From Brachynemurus nebulosus (Eukaryota; Arthropoda; Insecta; Neuroptera; Myrmeleontidae), in contig JAPWDM010000003.1 in the NCBI GenBank assembly GCA_035578155.1, positions 20,548,916-20,612,915 on the forward strand: a DNA stretch of 64,000 nt. Reading direction: 5' to 3'. The position numbers were made by a program, and so were the translations under genes. Position 1 is the stretch's first letter; each line of letters begins with the position of its first letter. Shown here in pieces: positions 13,101 through 25,779 of this stretch. The notes beneath the pieces are model-generated. The model searched no databases. It was not told the origin of the DNA and was given only the letters and a program-made list of their open reading frames with translations.

Positions 13101-16078
13101 TCCTAACGAGACACATACAAATCAGAGTGAAATAGTTAGTAAGTAAAATATTTACTCAATTTAATTTCTGAACTGTGGAAATGTCCCATCACTAATTATT
13201 TATACGTAATTTTTTAATTATTCCATCAGAGTGTGAACATGGTTGGGAATATAATAAAACGTGGTATGAAGAAACAATATCTTCGTCGGAAGATTGGGTT
13301 TGCGGCAAAGAGTATTACGTAACACATTCATTAGTCTATGGACGAATTGGTGAATTATTTGGCACAATAATATTCGGATCGCTAGGGGACATGTTAGTAT
13401 AAGTAAAAAAAAATTAAAATGATAGTTTATTCCATTTTGTTCAAACATAACAGCAAAAAAAAACCATTCTTGCGCCCATAAGATCTGTTTATCAAAAAAA
13501 AATAAAACTATTAAAACTTTTAAATTGTTGTCACTGACGAGAAACCGCTCACCGAAAATAAATTTCGACCAAGTGTCACTTATAACATTCAAGACCTTTT
13601 CAAAATATTACTTTGTAAAACAACATGAGGCGCTCTATATAGAAAAATAAACGATCACCATCCGCAAAATTTTGCCATTCTACGCCCAAGCTTATAATTA
13701 TAAATTCCGTTCTGATAGCATCCAAAGTTTTTGATAATTTGAAGGACTAAATAATTTAAAAAATCATCAAAACCCTTAATGTTAAGTTAATTAATATTTT
13801 GCTTCAAATTTCAAGTGTAGGAAGAAGACCAGTATTTTTCGTAACCGTAATCGGAATGATCGTTTTTCGTTTGGTGATGATTGTTACCACATCAAATTAT
13901 TGGTTTTTTATGGCGGCAAACTTCTTTAGCTGTTTCACACTGAACGCTGGCTTTCAATCACCACTCACAATTGCGCTAGAAATTTCGCATAATAAATTAC
14001 GTGCGCTCATTACATCATTACAATATTTAGGTTGGACAATTGGAATGTGTATTTTACCTATGATAATGTGGTACCTTCGTCGATGGGATTTATTCTTTAT
14101 TTGGACGTCCGTACCAGGTTTAATTGTGATCTTATTTTCATAGTATGTACAATATTTTTTTTTTTTTGACATTTCATAATTCAGTGGAAAAAGTAATTCT
14201 TAAATTCTTGCAGTTACCTAATAGAATCACCACGATGGCTCCTTTCGAAAGGCGATATAAAAGGTTGCTGTAAACAAATGAAAAAAATTGCCAAAATTAA
14301 TAAAAAGCCGGTGCCAGACGACCTTTTTCAAAAATTGACAAAAATCTCGATCAAATCAGAACCATCGTACGGAATGATAAGCTTATTTAGTAGTTGGAGA
14401 TTGTTCAAAAACACCATGATACTGAGTATCTGTTGGTAAGTCTGATTTTTTCAAATCTTCCAAGATTGGAGTTAAATGTCTATTAAAATAATTTTAATTT
14501 AAGGTCTGTAGTTGTTGTCTGCTATCAAGTTATCTTGTATAATATTGAAACATTGGGTGGAAATCCATTTTTGAATTTCCTATTGCAATCACTCATCGAA
14601 TTTCCAAGTAATCTCATTGGAAAATTGTCTTGTGATCGGTTTGGTCGACGCATAACTCAACTATTTGGATTTGCAACGTCAACCATAGCTTCATTTGCAA
14701 TGATATTTCTAATCAAGTGTTAGTAAGATTGATTTAAAACAGCGCAATTAAGAAATTTAAAAACATATTATTTCTTTTTAGATGCAGAAAATGAATATAT
14801 GTCAATCTCTCTGACAATCGTCGTAAAATTTTTCGTAACTTTTTCCTTCTACGTTTTGAATTTACAATCGTTAGAAATTTATCCAACCTGTGTACGCCAA
14901 TCCGGTACAAGTTTTTGCTTTGTGCTTGCAATAGGTGTATCCGTTCTGGGGCCATATATTTCAGCATTGGTATGTTTTAATTGTGTAATAGTTTTTAGTT
15001 GAATTTTCCCCGAAAATATACACTAATACATTGTATCTCGAAAATCAGCCAACCGAGGCGAGGTGGATTTAAAATCCGTTTCAAAACTCCTAGAACATAA
15101 TTTTTGGGATTTCAGGGATGTCTGGTATACATATATTTTCCCATTATATTTCGACACTCTGTGAAGTGGAGTTGTTTTATAAACATAATAATAGAATCGA
15201 AAATAAATTCTGATCGAAATTGAAAACTTCAATTTTCAATGATTGGCAAAGAGAGGTAAAACGATGAAAATTTTCCAAACATGTTTACGTCAATTGTCCG
15301 CATGTCTAAAATTCAGCTTCTTAGAGCGATTTGAAGGAGAGAGTTTCAATGATTTTCAAAGTACTCGACCCGCCCACAGTTCTCTAGCATAAACCCAGGA
15401 ACTCTTGCGTATTAAGTTATCCAGCGTATGCCTTTTGATTGATTTTTACGCCATAATTTCGCGTTTTTCATGTTTTTCAGAGAGTCTGACACAGTTACAG
15501 CACCCGCGAATAAACCATAAATCTAGGAGGCTAAAATTGTATAGGTAGGCCGAGTTAGTATCTAGGATGTGCCATTTGAGTTTCAACTTTTGACTCCCAC
15601 TCCCACCGTTTTTACGGTGGAAATCTTTATTTTTTCGGTTTTTTTGGAAAATTTGACACTTCTACAACCCCTCTCTAAATTGACTTGTGGGACAAAAGTT
15701 TTTTAACAATAAAAATGCAAATTTCAGTCTTACTTAAGTATTAAAAATTTCAAAATACGAGGGGAAGTTCGACTCTATTAATGGAGCCCTACTACTCATA
15801 ATTTTTTTTCTTTATTCCAATCATTAATTAAACTATTTTTGCAGGGAAAAGTTTACGATATTCGATATCCATACGTTATCGTTGTAATATTTTTCTTAAT
15901 CGGTACAATTGCTGGATCATTTTTACCAGAAACGAAAGATATTAATTTGCCAGAAACGTTGGAAGAAGCGAGAATGTTTGGAGCGGATCAATCGTATTGG
16001 GATTTTTGTAATCGGCGAGCGAAAAAGGAAAATAACAAGAAATATATGAAAACAGCAACTGATGACATAAAGTGTTAA
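10137..16078 (+). CDS. SLC22-family transporter (copy 2), complete eight-exon gene, 570 aa
   Basis: Exons are 10137-10408, 13047-13138, 13230-13392, 13816-14142, 14214-14435, 14504-14718, 14782-14969 and 15845-16078. All introns are GT-AG, and the exons sum to 1713 nt, an exact frame. The start has AAA before ATG. Residues 1-45 are acidic cytoplasmic (FDDILETVGNDGPFQ is a typical SLC22 N-terminus) and TM1 follows. Residues 72-150 form the large extracellular loop with cysteines and two N-glycosylation sequons (NET, NQS). Next come the TM2 region and GSLGDIVGRRP, the codon before V being split across exons 3/4. YLIESPRWLL (about 285) precedes TM7, DRFGRR lies in the TM8-9 loop, and LPETKD and LPETLEEA are in the C-tail. 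Length is normal for SLC22. It is a plasma-membrane solute carrier of unknown substrate and a tandem duplicate of the gene ending at 4602. Intron 1 is 2.6 kb and filled with MITEs. Confidence 0.93.
11143..12199. mobile_element. TIR element of about 1.06 kb in intron 1 of transporter copy 2
   Basis: The left end GTGGGGTCGACCGAGGCA matches the inverted right end GTAGGGTAGACCGGGGCA. Several sub-terminal words of the type GTGTAAAC/GTTTACAC recur inside. No transposase is recognisable. Confidence 0.6.
12357..12553. mobile_element. 197-bp MITE with 9-bp direct repeat flanks
   Basis: TAATGATAA occurs on both sides (12348-12356 and 12554-12562). The ends are long inverted repeats sharing GGACATTTTTCGGATCAA. 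Nine-bp duplications with long TIRs are typical of Mutator-like elements; that assignment is tentative. It sits in intron 1 of the transporter. Confidence 0.65.
12661..12838. repeat. Dispersed repeat R2, copy 1
   Basis: About 175 bp starting TAATTTCCGTTTTCTTGGCT is repeated in the same orientation at 36503-36673 with moderate divergence. Non-coding. Confidence 0.75.
15280..15660. repeat. Intronic minisatellite homologous to that of copy 1
   Basis: This lies in intron 7 (14970-15844), the positional equivalent of 2645-4386. It shares GTCAATT.TC, TAAAATTCAGCTTC.TAG, AAATCTAGGAGGCTAAAATT and GAGTTAGTATCTAG with the array at 2870-3570, but only one to two units remain. Confidence 0.75.
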
Positions 16079-16145
16079 TAAAAATGAATTTTTCAGGAAT
16101 AGTTCAAATTTTGGGGTTAAAACTAATGAATTTTTAATTTAACGA

Positions 16146-16178
<33 letters not shown>

Positions 16179-16226
16179 TTAATTTTTGAAGCAATGTAAA
16201 GATGAATTCTGTGAATGATTGTTGTA

Positions 16227-16236
16227 AATAAATAAA
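16227..16236 (+). promoter_or_regulatory. Candidate polyadenylation signals of transporter copy 2
   Basis: Overlapping AATAAATAAA about 150 bp after the stop. Another AATAAA at 16077-16082 overlaps the stop codon. A (TA)n tract lies between them at 16147-16171. Confidence 0.4.
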
Positions 16237-16728
16237 TTGAATTATTTTACAATATTTTAGTAAATTAACAATAAACAATGGCAATATTTTTATCGGCCAC
16301 GGCTTGGTGTTCTTAACCACTGATAAGTAAAAATCTCATTGACATTTTTATAATATTTATTTCTAATAGTCACACTTACGATAATACTAATTAGTGGAAG
16401 ATAAGATAGAATAGTCTGGATTTAGGCTTTGATATGTAACTCCAATAACAAAAAAAGAAAATGAAAATACTTTTTTCTAATTTAATTTGAGGCCCTAATA
16501 GCAAACATATCAAAATGAGTAAAAATACTACATAGGTAATCCTTACAAATCCTGTATACAGACAGATTATTGGGTAAAACATCGTTATTTATTTAAAATA
16601 CTGAAAAAATTACTCGAATTTTATTTGTATTTAACTATTGTGTTTTTATCAATTTTTGTTTTATTTTCAAACATGACTTGTTTTTTTTACGCTTTGATAT
16701 TTATTTAATTATCATAATTAAGACAGTA

Positions 16729-17270
16729 GGGGAGACTGGGGCTAAATGGTAAATTTTTGGCAAATGTTTTTTTTTGAGGCACTAAATCCTCAAACATATA
16801 CATATAAACACAATTATATTGTAGACAAATTAGTCCTTTACAACTGTTCATGATGAAATTTGTGATGTTTCCACGAAAAGTGCATGTTTTTTCCTTTTTC
16901 CTGAAGTTAAATTTTTTTAACATTTAGCCCCATGGTGGCTAATGTTGGTGGCTATGATGACGATAAATATACAAAAAGTTTTTAAAGATTCGTATTCACA
17001 ATACATAAATGAACTAATATACTTACTTTGATGAAGATATGTCAGAAAAAACTCCTGTATGGCAGCAAAGAAAATTACTTTGGCATTATCGAAACACATT
17101 TAAGGATATGTACACCATAAGGCTCAGATGAACTTCACATTACTAACGTCGTTTGCTTTCTAGTCAAGAAGGCCCTTTAAGGTCAAAATTTCAGCTTTTT
17201 AACTGTTAACATTCAAAAGATAATGCAGAAACATGGTTTTGACAATTTACCATTTAGCCCCAGTCTCCCC
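16729..17270. mobile_element. 542-bp TIR element with TA target site
   Basis: The ends GGGGAGACTGGGGCTAAATG are inverted near-perfect copies (about 27 bp) flanked by TA on both sides. An internal ATTTAGCCCCATGG partial copy of the terminus lies at 16921. A Tc1/mariner-type MITE is likely. No coding region. Confidence 0.7.
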
Positions 17271-17687
17271 TACAGTTTTTTTTTAATAAGTAAACAGTTC
17301 TACCTAATCTGCGTAATAAAATACAATTGACAATAATATTATCATACTTTAGGTACAATTTTGAATAATGAGATCAAGAAAGGGTAATTATATGGTAATG
17401 GGAACTACCTGAAAAACGAAAGATAGTTTAAAATTCTGATGATTTTTCTACTTCTGATATGAGTAATTCGAGAAAAATTTTACCGTTTCGAAATTTGTAC
17501 TCGATTATTTTAATTTTTAACTCACTTCCTGGTAATCGATCGGACCCAAATTTTGCATACGCAGGTAGTTTAAGTGGCAATGCCAGATGATGGTATCATT
17601 GACCTAATCTGCTGATGGATCCGGAAGATATTTCAACGAAATTTACAACTAAATTTAGTGATATAATTTATGTAAATGGTATAGTAT

Positions 17688-17810
17688 ATTATGCAATAAG
17701 TGCGGGAAGTTTTCGGTTGCCCACGAGAGCGAAGTTGAGCGCCCTCACTACGATCGTGCGCTCATTCGTTCGAGTGGGCAATCGACAATCCTGCGCGAGT
17801 TGCATATACA
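17688..17810. mobile_element. Short palindromic element with GC-rich centre
   Basis: Imperfect inverted arms of about 55 bp contain GGTTGCCCACGAGAGCGAA on the left and its inverted counterpart GATTGCCCACTCGAACGAA on the right. It is a GC-rich island in AT-rich DNA. Similar short palindromes occur at 38673, 41162 and 51127. Confidence 0.55.
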
Positions 17811-18592
17811 ATTTTTTATTACGAGTTTCACATACTTTTTTCCATTATTATTACTAAAATAATAAAATAATATTTTTGAGTGTTTGTCTTTTTTTTAAAT
17901 TAAATATTGTTTAAATTATTTTGTTGGTGGTTTCTATAGAAATAATTATGAAATTAAATGAGAAATGGAATGAAAAATCAAGAGGCGGCTTTACGTGTTT
18001 TGATTAAATTTAGCGTTTTTTATTGTCAATATTTTATTGTCAATAAGTATACTTTCCGCACGCAAAAAAGTATATGTGGGAAGAGTACAGTGGGTAAACA
18101 GCTATTTTGCGTACAAAAATGTGTGCATCAAATTAATACTTTTTCTGCATGAGTAATAAAAAAATATTTTTATGTATTTACTATAATTACTAAATTTAAT
18201 TTTTTGTACTTACTATCGTAACCATTAAAACGTTCTAACTGCCGCAGAAAATAATGCCTAACAGAACTAAATAAAACCAGAAACGCTAATTGATAAAGAA
18301 ATTTTCTAAGAAAGTAAGTAGAAATAACAAACATTAGGATTCAACTATAGGAATAGTAGCAACTAAACAATTATTAAGAAGAGTTAAATAGTATCCAGAC
18401 TAGAAAATATAAAATAAATTTAAGTAAAAAAAAGTTTTATGATAAAAGATTAAAGAACTAAAAAGTATAAAATAACTTTTGAATGAAGTTTGATGCAATA
18501 TGCAACATAATTTAAGTTTGAGACGTTTAACTCATTTAAAATTTTTTTCTTACTTAAATTTCTTTCTACTAACCCTGCATGCTTAATTTTAG

Positions 18593-18650
18593 TAAAAAAG
18601 AAAAATACCCCTGTCGCAGCATCTGCATAACATAGCGAATTTCCAAATTT
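18593..18650. repeat. Fragment of dispersed repeat R3
   Basis: AATACCCCTGTCGCAGCATC..GCATAACATAGCGAATTTCC is the inverted match of the right end of the 45050-45710 copy. Confidence 0.6.
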
Positions 18651-18659
18651 TGGGGACTG

Positions 18660-19110
18660 GCGGATCTCATCTAAGAACTGTACCTATTTAAAATAGTTTA
18701 GCTTTCTAAGAGTAAAAGATTTTTTAAAATCGGCTGGGTAATTAGTTTTGATATTTTTGGAACCCAAGAACCCGAACGGACTTTGTGCAGCATAGTTGTA
18801 TCCATCTAAAATAATTTAGTTCTCTAACAGTGAAAAAATTTTCAAAATCGGTCGGTTAGTTTATTTTTTACAATAATGGGAACAGTAAACCCTGGCGGAA
18901 ATCATACAACATAACCTTTATTCATCTAAAATAATTTTTGTAAAAAGTTTATCCTAACAGTAAAAAACGAGTCCTAGGGATCTCATATAACTTATGGTAG
19001 TTCGTAAGGTTCTTGTGGACATCATTTAATTACTTAATGAATTCAAATACTTTAACTTACTAACGGTGAAAAAATTTTCAAAATTTTCGACATTCGCTAA
19101 AAAAATCATT
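18660..19110. repeat. Diverged tandem repeat, about 120-bp unit
   Basis: Three to four units share CATCTAAAATAATTTAGTT, CTAACAGTGAAAAAATTTTC and an AAAATCGG.CGG.TA block. No coding potential. Confidence 0.5.
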
Positions 19111-22060
19111 GAAAAATATTTGATATGTTTCGATCAATTAATGGTCAACATCAGCAAATAAAAGTTACTAAAATCAAAGAAAAGAATGAGTTATTTGTCC
19201 GTAGAAATTAAAATACAAATTCTGAAAACGAGCAAAGAAATATTGAAAAAACTAGATCGGCAAAACATTCTGACAAATAACACTACCCAACTAATACTTG
19301 CCAATTTGAATGAAACTTAACATACTTATTAAACAGCGAAAAATATTAAATACGTGTTTTTTTATTTCGGCTAAATACGCTTTTTAGGGGTAGAAAACAC
19401 CATTCAACCTCTGTAGATGAAAACAGTTATAGCTAAATATTTTTGAAACGACATATTTTTTGAAAAAAGGGCTGAGTACCAAATTTGTAGAATTTAAAGC
19501 GATGCACTTGATAGTGACCCTGAAATCGATTTTCAAGGTCAGTTGAAAATGATTAGCCATTGCCGAACTTTGACCATATCCTGTACCTATAAGCAGTAAT
19601 TTCATGTATTGACTCAATCTATCTTCAAAATTGATTTGTTGCGTTATTTTTCTAAAATAAAAAAAATAAAAACCTGACGAAATGAAAAAATAGGCGCAAA
19701 TTTATAGAAAAAATTAGAAGAAAACATTTTTGTAAGTAATTTTAGAAGTTAAGAAAAGATTTAATATCACTCCAATTGTAAGTTAAACATTAACTTTATG
19801 TTATATTAGAAATTTTCAAAATTTTTTAAAATTTTTATTGCTACTCTATAGTTATCATATTAGGAATTCAATTCAACATATGATTAACTATTATTTTTCC
19901 GATTGCGATTGAGCAAGTATTTTTCAAAATTACTTCTTGATCACTTATTTTCTATCTTGCATGTGAAATTCGTTCGAATATACTTTGAACCATTTAGGGA
20001 TGAAAAGTAAACTACTCCTTTTGAAAAATATTAAATGATTTTCAAATGACTTTGGAAATTGACCTCAAGGTCAACTTCAAAGTCAAGTGCATCACGAGAG
20101 TCAAGTGCTTCAAGATCATCAAGTGCATCACTTTGAACTCTATAACTTTGGTCCTAAGCACTTTTTTCAGAAAATATATCGTACCATAATCCACTTCTAT
20201 GTTGATTCCTGGTCTCTTTTCCTGCGTTTCTAATATTTATGTCAATAAAAAATGTGCTACCGTAGACAAGGATGAATAGGTACGCATTCCGACTTCACAC
20301 CGTATTTTTTTGTATTTATTTTATGAGTACCTAATCTTTAATATATTAAAAATTTACGCGAAGATGGTCACTTTATCAGCAGTATCCAAAAAAATTTAAA
20401 AATATCGGTGGTTTTTGAAAAATTAACAAAAATCGTATAATTTCTTCTCTATGAAAAATTGGGGTCAAAAGAGACGAGAAAAGAGTAAATGGGGACAACC
20501 CGTAGGGTCGACCAAAATTGAAATTCTAATATAAAATAATTTCGAACTTTTTGTATTTATACATTCAAAAAAGAAATAATAGGTACTTGATGATTTTCTG
20601 TAAAAATAAACGTAGAATCTAAAATAAAGTTTATATACTCCTGTCGTTTACCCCTAAGTTTATATTCCTCCTATTCTTATTTTAGTTCAAAAAATAATTT
20701 TTCAAAAGACTAAGACATAATAATTAATAACAGTGAGATTCTACGTCCATTTTCAGACTTTTGTTTATTAAATTGCGTAAAAGCTAGTAAATGCAATAAC
20801 AGATATGATGAATTTATAAGGATTTTCTTGTACTACAAAATCTTAAAAATATGGAAACGCGTACTTTTTTTTCGTTAATTGTGTTTTATTCTTTTGCACA
20901 AAATTTTAAAAATACTTTATTTTCTTAAGAAAGGGAGGCAACTTTAGTCACAGATATGCCTATGAACAGTTTTTGGTAATCCGGGAAAAACGAAAACACT
21001 TTTTAAAATTTTTTTATTGTTAAAATCGAAATGTTCTTTTAAAGAGGGTTAAAATTACCATATTTTATATTAAAATTTTAACACAATCACTCCCTAATTA
21101 ACGAGCCTTACTTAATATTAGCAAATTGAGAAAAAACACGTCAATTAGATTTTTTTACACAGATTTTATTTGTTATATAATTCAAAAGGATATTTTAAAA
21201 ATGTGTATGAATGGCTTTCATTAAATAGGTTTCAATATATTTTCCATTTATTTTAACAGTGGAATGTCCTTATTAGTGGCTATACTTTCGGCTTGGAGCG
21301 AATTAGACGAAGATTTTCTTCTAAAACCAAATTTAATAATTAATTAAAGAAATAAAAAAAAATTTGTGGATTTCCTACCGTTCAAATATAATCTTTATTG
21401 TATGTAAAAATGTTATTACATTTTTTCAAAAAACTGTAAGTAAACTGTAAAATTTTCTTTACAAATATGTTAAAATAGAGAAATGTTTCCTTTTTAATTT
21501 ATTTTTAACTCTTTTTAAATGATTCACTTTAAAATTTTTTAATATTTCTTAATCGAAATTTCATAAAAGAATGTGTCAAAATTTAAAAAAATTTTTCTTT
21601 GTTAAAAAAAAAAATTGAATGTGCAAAATTATTTAATATTAGAATGCTCTGATTATACAATTCTAATCATAACTGTATTGTCAATTGGATAAAAAATTAC
21701 GTAAAAATATTATTGTTTGAATATGATTTAACGTAATTTTTATACGATTGAAGCAAACTCTTATTAATTTTAGGAAGGTGTAAATATAATCTAAATTCTG
21801 ATCATATCACATAACAGATATCGTCGGGATTTTTTTTGTAAAAAAAAATGGAACAGAGATACATTATAAAAACATTTAACTGACAGAGAAATAGAATATA
21901 GCCGAATCGTTAAATTGGATTAAAAAAATCATGACACGCTACTTATAAAGCGGCTTTTTTCGAATTTAGCTCGCAAAAAATGAGACAGAAAAAAAAAGAA
22001 TGCGAGTGCGAGTGAAATGGAGAACGACATATTTCCTAGTTTTTCTCGAAAAGTAAGTAA
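19110..22060. other. AT-rich intergenic DNA without recognised features
   Basis: I see only A/T-rich sequence and a purine-rich run of CAAGTGCATCA/GTCAAGTGC words near 20085-20140. No conserved reading frame was recognised. Confidence 0.4.
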
Positions 22061-22099
22061 TTTAGAGCAACGGTATAAAAACATTTTTTATGCGTTTTA

Positions 22100-22307
22100 C
22101 CTTTTACAATGGCTTAGTGTAAAAAAAAATTTGAAAAATTGCTTAATTCTGGCAAAAAACTCATTTTGTTGACAAAAAACGCCCGGAAAACCTACTTCTG
22201 GGCATCCGACGTGTCTGGCTAACGAACTCATCCAACGATTTGGAAAATCGAATTCGCACACAAAATTTCATAAGCATTAAACGTTTCGTTCGAGAGTTAT
22301 CGCGCGG

Positions 22308-22399
<92 letters not shown>

Positions 22400-22530
22400 T
22401 TTAGTGAATATCATTTTCGTATTCTAGGGACCTCAAAACATATTTCTGATATGGTCTCGGGCTTAGGTCGCACCATGACACCTGGCGTAAAAGCTGAATT
22501 TCCAGTTTTGGAAATTCGCTAAAAACTACT
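22100..22530 (+). repeat. Dispersed repeat R3 with central (TA)n, copy 1
   Basis: CGTTTCGTTCGAGAGTTATC leads into a (TA)n tract of about 85 bp (22312-22395), then TTTTAGTGAATATCATTTTC and TCTAGGGACC. The whole block recurs in opposite orientation at 45050-45710, also with a (TA)n core. It resembles microsatellite-carrying 'mini-me' retroposons, but the class is not certain. Confidence 0.75.
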
Positions 22531-22952
22531 TCGTAAACCTATAATTCGCTTATAGTTTCATCACTCCATCATTTCATTTCGATCTTGAGAACATTGAAAA
22601 ATTTTAATAAACCTGATAACATCATAAAGATGGTTGGTTGAATTAGTATAATTTGGGTGTGAAGTTTTCATTTCAGCTATCAAAATGGCGAAATTCCTTT
22701 TAAAAATATGATTAATTCGACAGAAGTGTTTTTTCTTGTGGTTCTACACACTCCATTTTCGTAAATATTAAGAGAACGACGTCGAAAACCCACTATTTAT
22801 TTCCAATTCTATATCATAATTGTGGTTTTTAAGGCCTCAAAAAAATTATTTAAGCTTAATGACTTCATCAATGTAGTAAACTTTTACACCTTTTAACACA
22901 CCATGTACAGAACTATTTTGAGGTGTTACTAAAATTTTATATATTATAAAAA

Positions 22953-22953
22953 C

Positions 22954-22982
<29 letters not shown>
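22953..22982. repeat. (AAT)n microsatellite
   Basis: About ten uninterrupted AAT units. Confidence 0.9.
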
Positions 22983-22984
<2 letters not shown>

Positions 22985-23327
22985 TTTTTTTTAGTTATTG
23001 TAGTCAAAAACTATGTTATTCCTGCTCTGAATTGCTATTTAACTACTTATGTATCTAATTACCTTTTAATACATCTTGACGCATGCAACATACGTATGTA
23101 CATAAGTACTTGATCTTATCTGTATACCTCAGTATTTTTATTTTTATATTTAAATCTCAAAAATAATTGACCTTAATCGAAAAAATTTAACATACATACC
23201 ATTATCTTAAGGATGACTGTAATCATGTAGGTACTTAAGCATTTTAAGTACTTTTACAAGTTGTGACAATTTCAAAATTTCAATTAATTATGACATCGCT
23301 TTGTCATATATATTATTAGTTTTTACA

Positions 23328-23413
23328 GTATCTAATTTTTACAATAAGTGGCGCCAGTTAGCTTTCTAATTAAAAAGCTAACTGACGCCACTTATTGTAA
23401 AAATTAGGTATAC
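23328..23413. other. Near-perfect short hairpin (about 38-bp arms)
   Basis: The left arm, containing ATTTTTACAATAAGTGGCGC, is mirrored by the right arm with one substitution and a 2-nt indel around an 8-nt loop. It could be a minimal MITE or a hairpin RNA precursor; nothing in the sequence decides. Confidence 0.7.
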
Positions 23414-24090
23414 GTTCTGCCGCAGCGCAAACACTACATACCTGCAGCGCAGAGGGATTCAACAAAAACAGATAATCCAGTTTTTTGATAACCCAGTTTT
23501 CTGATATCATTACGAAAATTCGATTTTCAAATAAAAAATATTAGTAGTTACACTATTAAAAAATTTTCTTTTGATATAAATAAAATAAATCATAAATAAG
23601 GAAAAATTAATAAGTACAGCATTTACTTTTTTCTGAAATACAACAAATGTTTTTTTTTTTTTTTTTTGTTCATTGGCGTTATAAAATTCTGTATATAACA
23701 AGATAATATCTAAAACATCCAGAATATCTTTGTGAATATGACATTACAAGACCGTTCAATCTTTTCTGGCCCATTAATCTGCGCAAGGCACTAAAACTTC
23801 TTTCTGCTTCACAAAAGGAAGCAAAGTAGATCATCAATAGTAACCTCTGAAAAAATACACCTTACCTGTAAACGAAATTTTACCTAATGTTCATTGTTCA
23901 CTATTATTAACACATTGGCGGTCAGGAACGCTGATGATCGTCAAGTTAAACTTGACTAACTAGTCAAGTTTGATGGTATAAGTGGCAGCCACATGTCATT
24001 GCACCTTGTTGTGGCATAAAGGAATGCTATTCAGACAAGACTATACTATACTAAAAATTTGAATAATTTTGATTTTATGTGGGATCCGAG

Positions 24091-25771
24091 CAGCCCCGGA
24101 TCTACGAATTTTTAGAACCGGGGCAGAGACTTGAAAATGGCGACCCCTCTCTGCAGCGTTTCACATAAATTGTCCAAAAAACTGATAAATATATAAGTCC
24201 TTTACAAAACTTCTATTTTTCCCATTGCGGAAATGATAAAAATTAAGGGTTTTGTAAAGGATCAATATAGGTACAAGTTGATTTTTTATTTTAATAAATC
24301 TACTCTGAAAGCATTACAAGTTGTGCAAATTTCAAATTTTTATCATCAGCCCCATCAGCGATAAAAGGGCGCAAAATTCCAATATTTGGAAAAAAGTCAG
24401 TTTTCGGAAGTTTGTAAAAATTAAAAGATACAAGTTTCACAATTGAAATAGTGTGTATTTGTTTCATAATGGGTAGTTGTACCCGCTGTAACGGTGACAA
24501 CATCTATGACATATACTTTTGAATCTAGCGCGTAAAGTTTGGACGACCATCTGGTGGCAGTTAAATCAATTGCAGCGACATGGATGCTAATTAGAATGTA
24601 TAGTGCCATCTAGCGGCCAATATTGGAACCGCTGATATTATAAGTACCACAGTTGCTGAAACCTATATTACCACAGGCATCATAATTAGTTTCGAAAAAA
24701 ATAAAAAGAGGAATTATGAGGCTAGGTGGTGACGGGAGACAACGGTGGCAGAGAGAGAGAACAGAAAAGAGTTTTGAAAAAAAATTCGGTTTCAAGTTAC
24801 AAACGAATCAACACGCAAAAAATATATAATTAAAATTTGTAATGTAATATTGAATTTAAGAAATTGAAAAATTATAAAATAAAAGCTATCAAAACAATTT
24901 AAATAAAAAATGTGAGAATAAATAAAATCAATAATACTAAACTAGCTTAAAACTAAAGAAAATATAAAATTATTAAACTAAGTAAAGTTAATGATGGCAT
25001 CCATTTTGTAAAGTACAATTATTTTGAATTAAAACTATTTTTATTAATTTTGTGAAAAGCATTATGTACTTGACAAACAATATGAAAATAAATTATCGAT
25101 TTTAAATTGATCAATGCGTATTTGTGCCATTTGACGAACTGATAAGAATCCACGATTTGGAAGAATCCAACAATTAAACACGTGTTAAAGGGACATACAA
25201 CAGAGAATTAACAAGCAAGGCCAGCCGCATCCGTTGCACCGCATAGCTAGCTATTCTCATAAAAAATACTAAGCGAGGTTTAAAACATTCCTTCTATAAG
25301 AAGAAAAATGTTCAAAAAGTGAATTTTGCTAAATTTTGATATCCAACTTTAGATAAAGTTTTCTTATGGAAGGAACGAAAATAGGTTAAATATAAACATC
25401 ACTTAAAATAAAGAGACATTTATTACCTTTAAAACGGTTTTTATTTCAACCTTTAGGATGAACGGTTTATGAAATATGTGCATTGGTATAAATGGCTGCA
25501 AAACAAAAATCAGCGTAAATTGGGAACACAAAAATGGCTACCACGCTTAAACGGTTCAAGATAATTTTTTTTAAGAATTGTTCTCAATACTTCACATATA
25601 ATATAAGAAATAACTTGAAAAATACTAATTTTTTCTAAAATGGTCGACCAACCTACTTTTTTTTTTTAAACTATTTGATATAGACCGACCTAGTATGATT
25701 TTGGCGCCCCCTAAAACTGACGACCGGGGCAGGGGCACCAGTTTGCCTCCCCCCCCTTAGATCCGGGCCTG
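24091..25771. mobile_element. Non-autonomous hAT-like element, 1.68 kb
   Basis: The left end CAGCCCCGGATCTACGAA and inverted right end CAGGCCCGGATCTAAGGG are hAT-like. The flanks GATCCGAG and AATCCGAG (7 of 8 bp identical) are the expected 8-bp duplication. A second inverted block ACCGGGGCAG lies inside both ends. The interior is AT-rich and has no transposase frame. Confidence 0.75.
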
Positions 25772-25779
25772 AATCCGAG

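Noticed and set aside
13218..13592. 124-codon minus-strand frame
   Set aside because: It overlaps exon 3 of the transporter and its intron in antisense; no recognisable domain.
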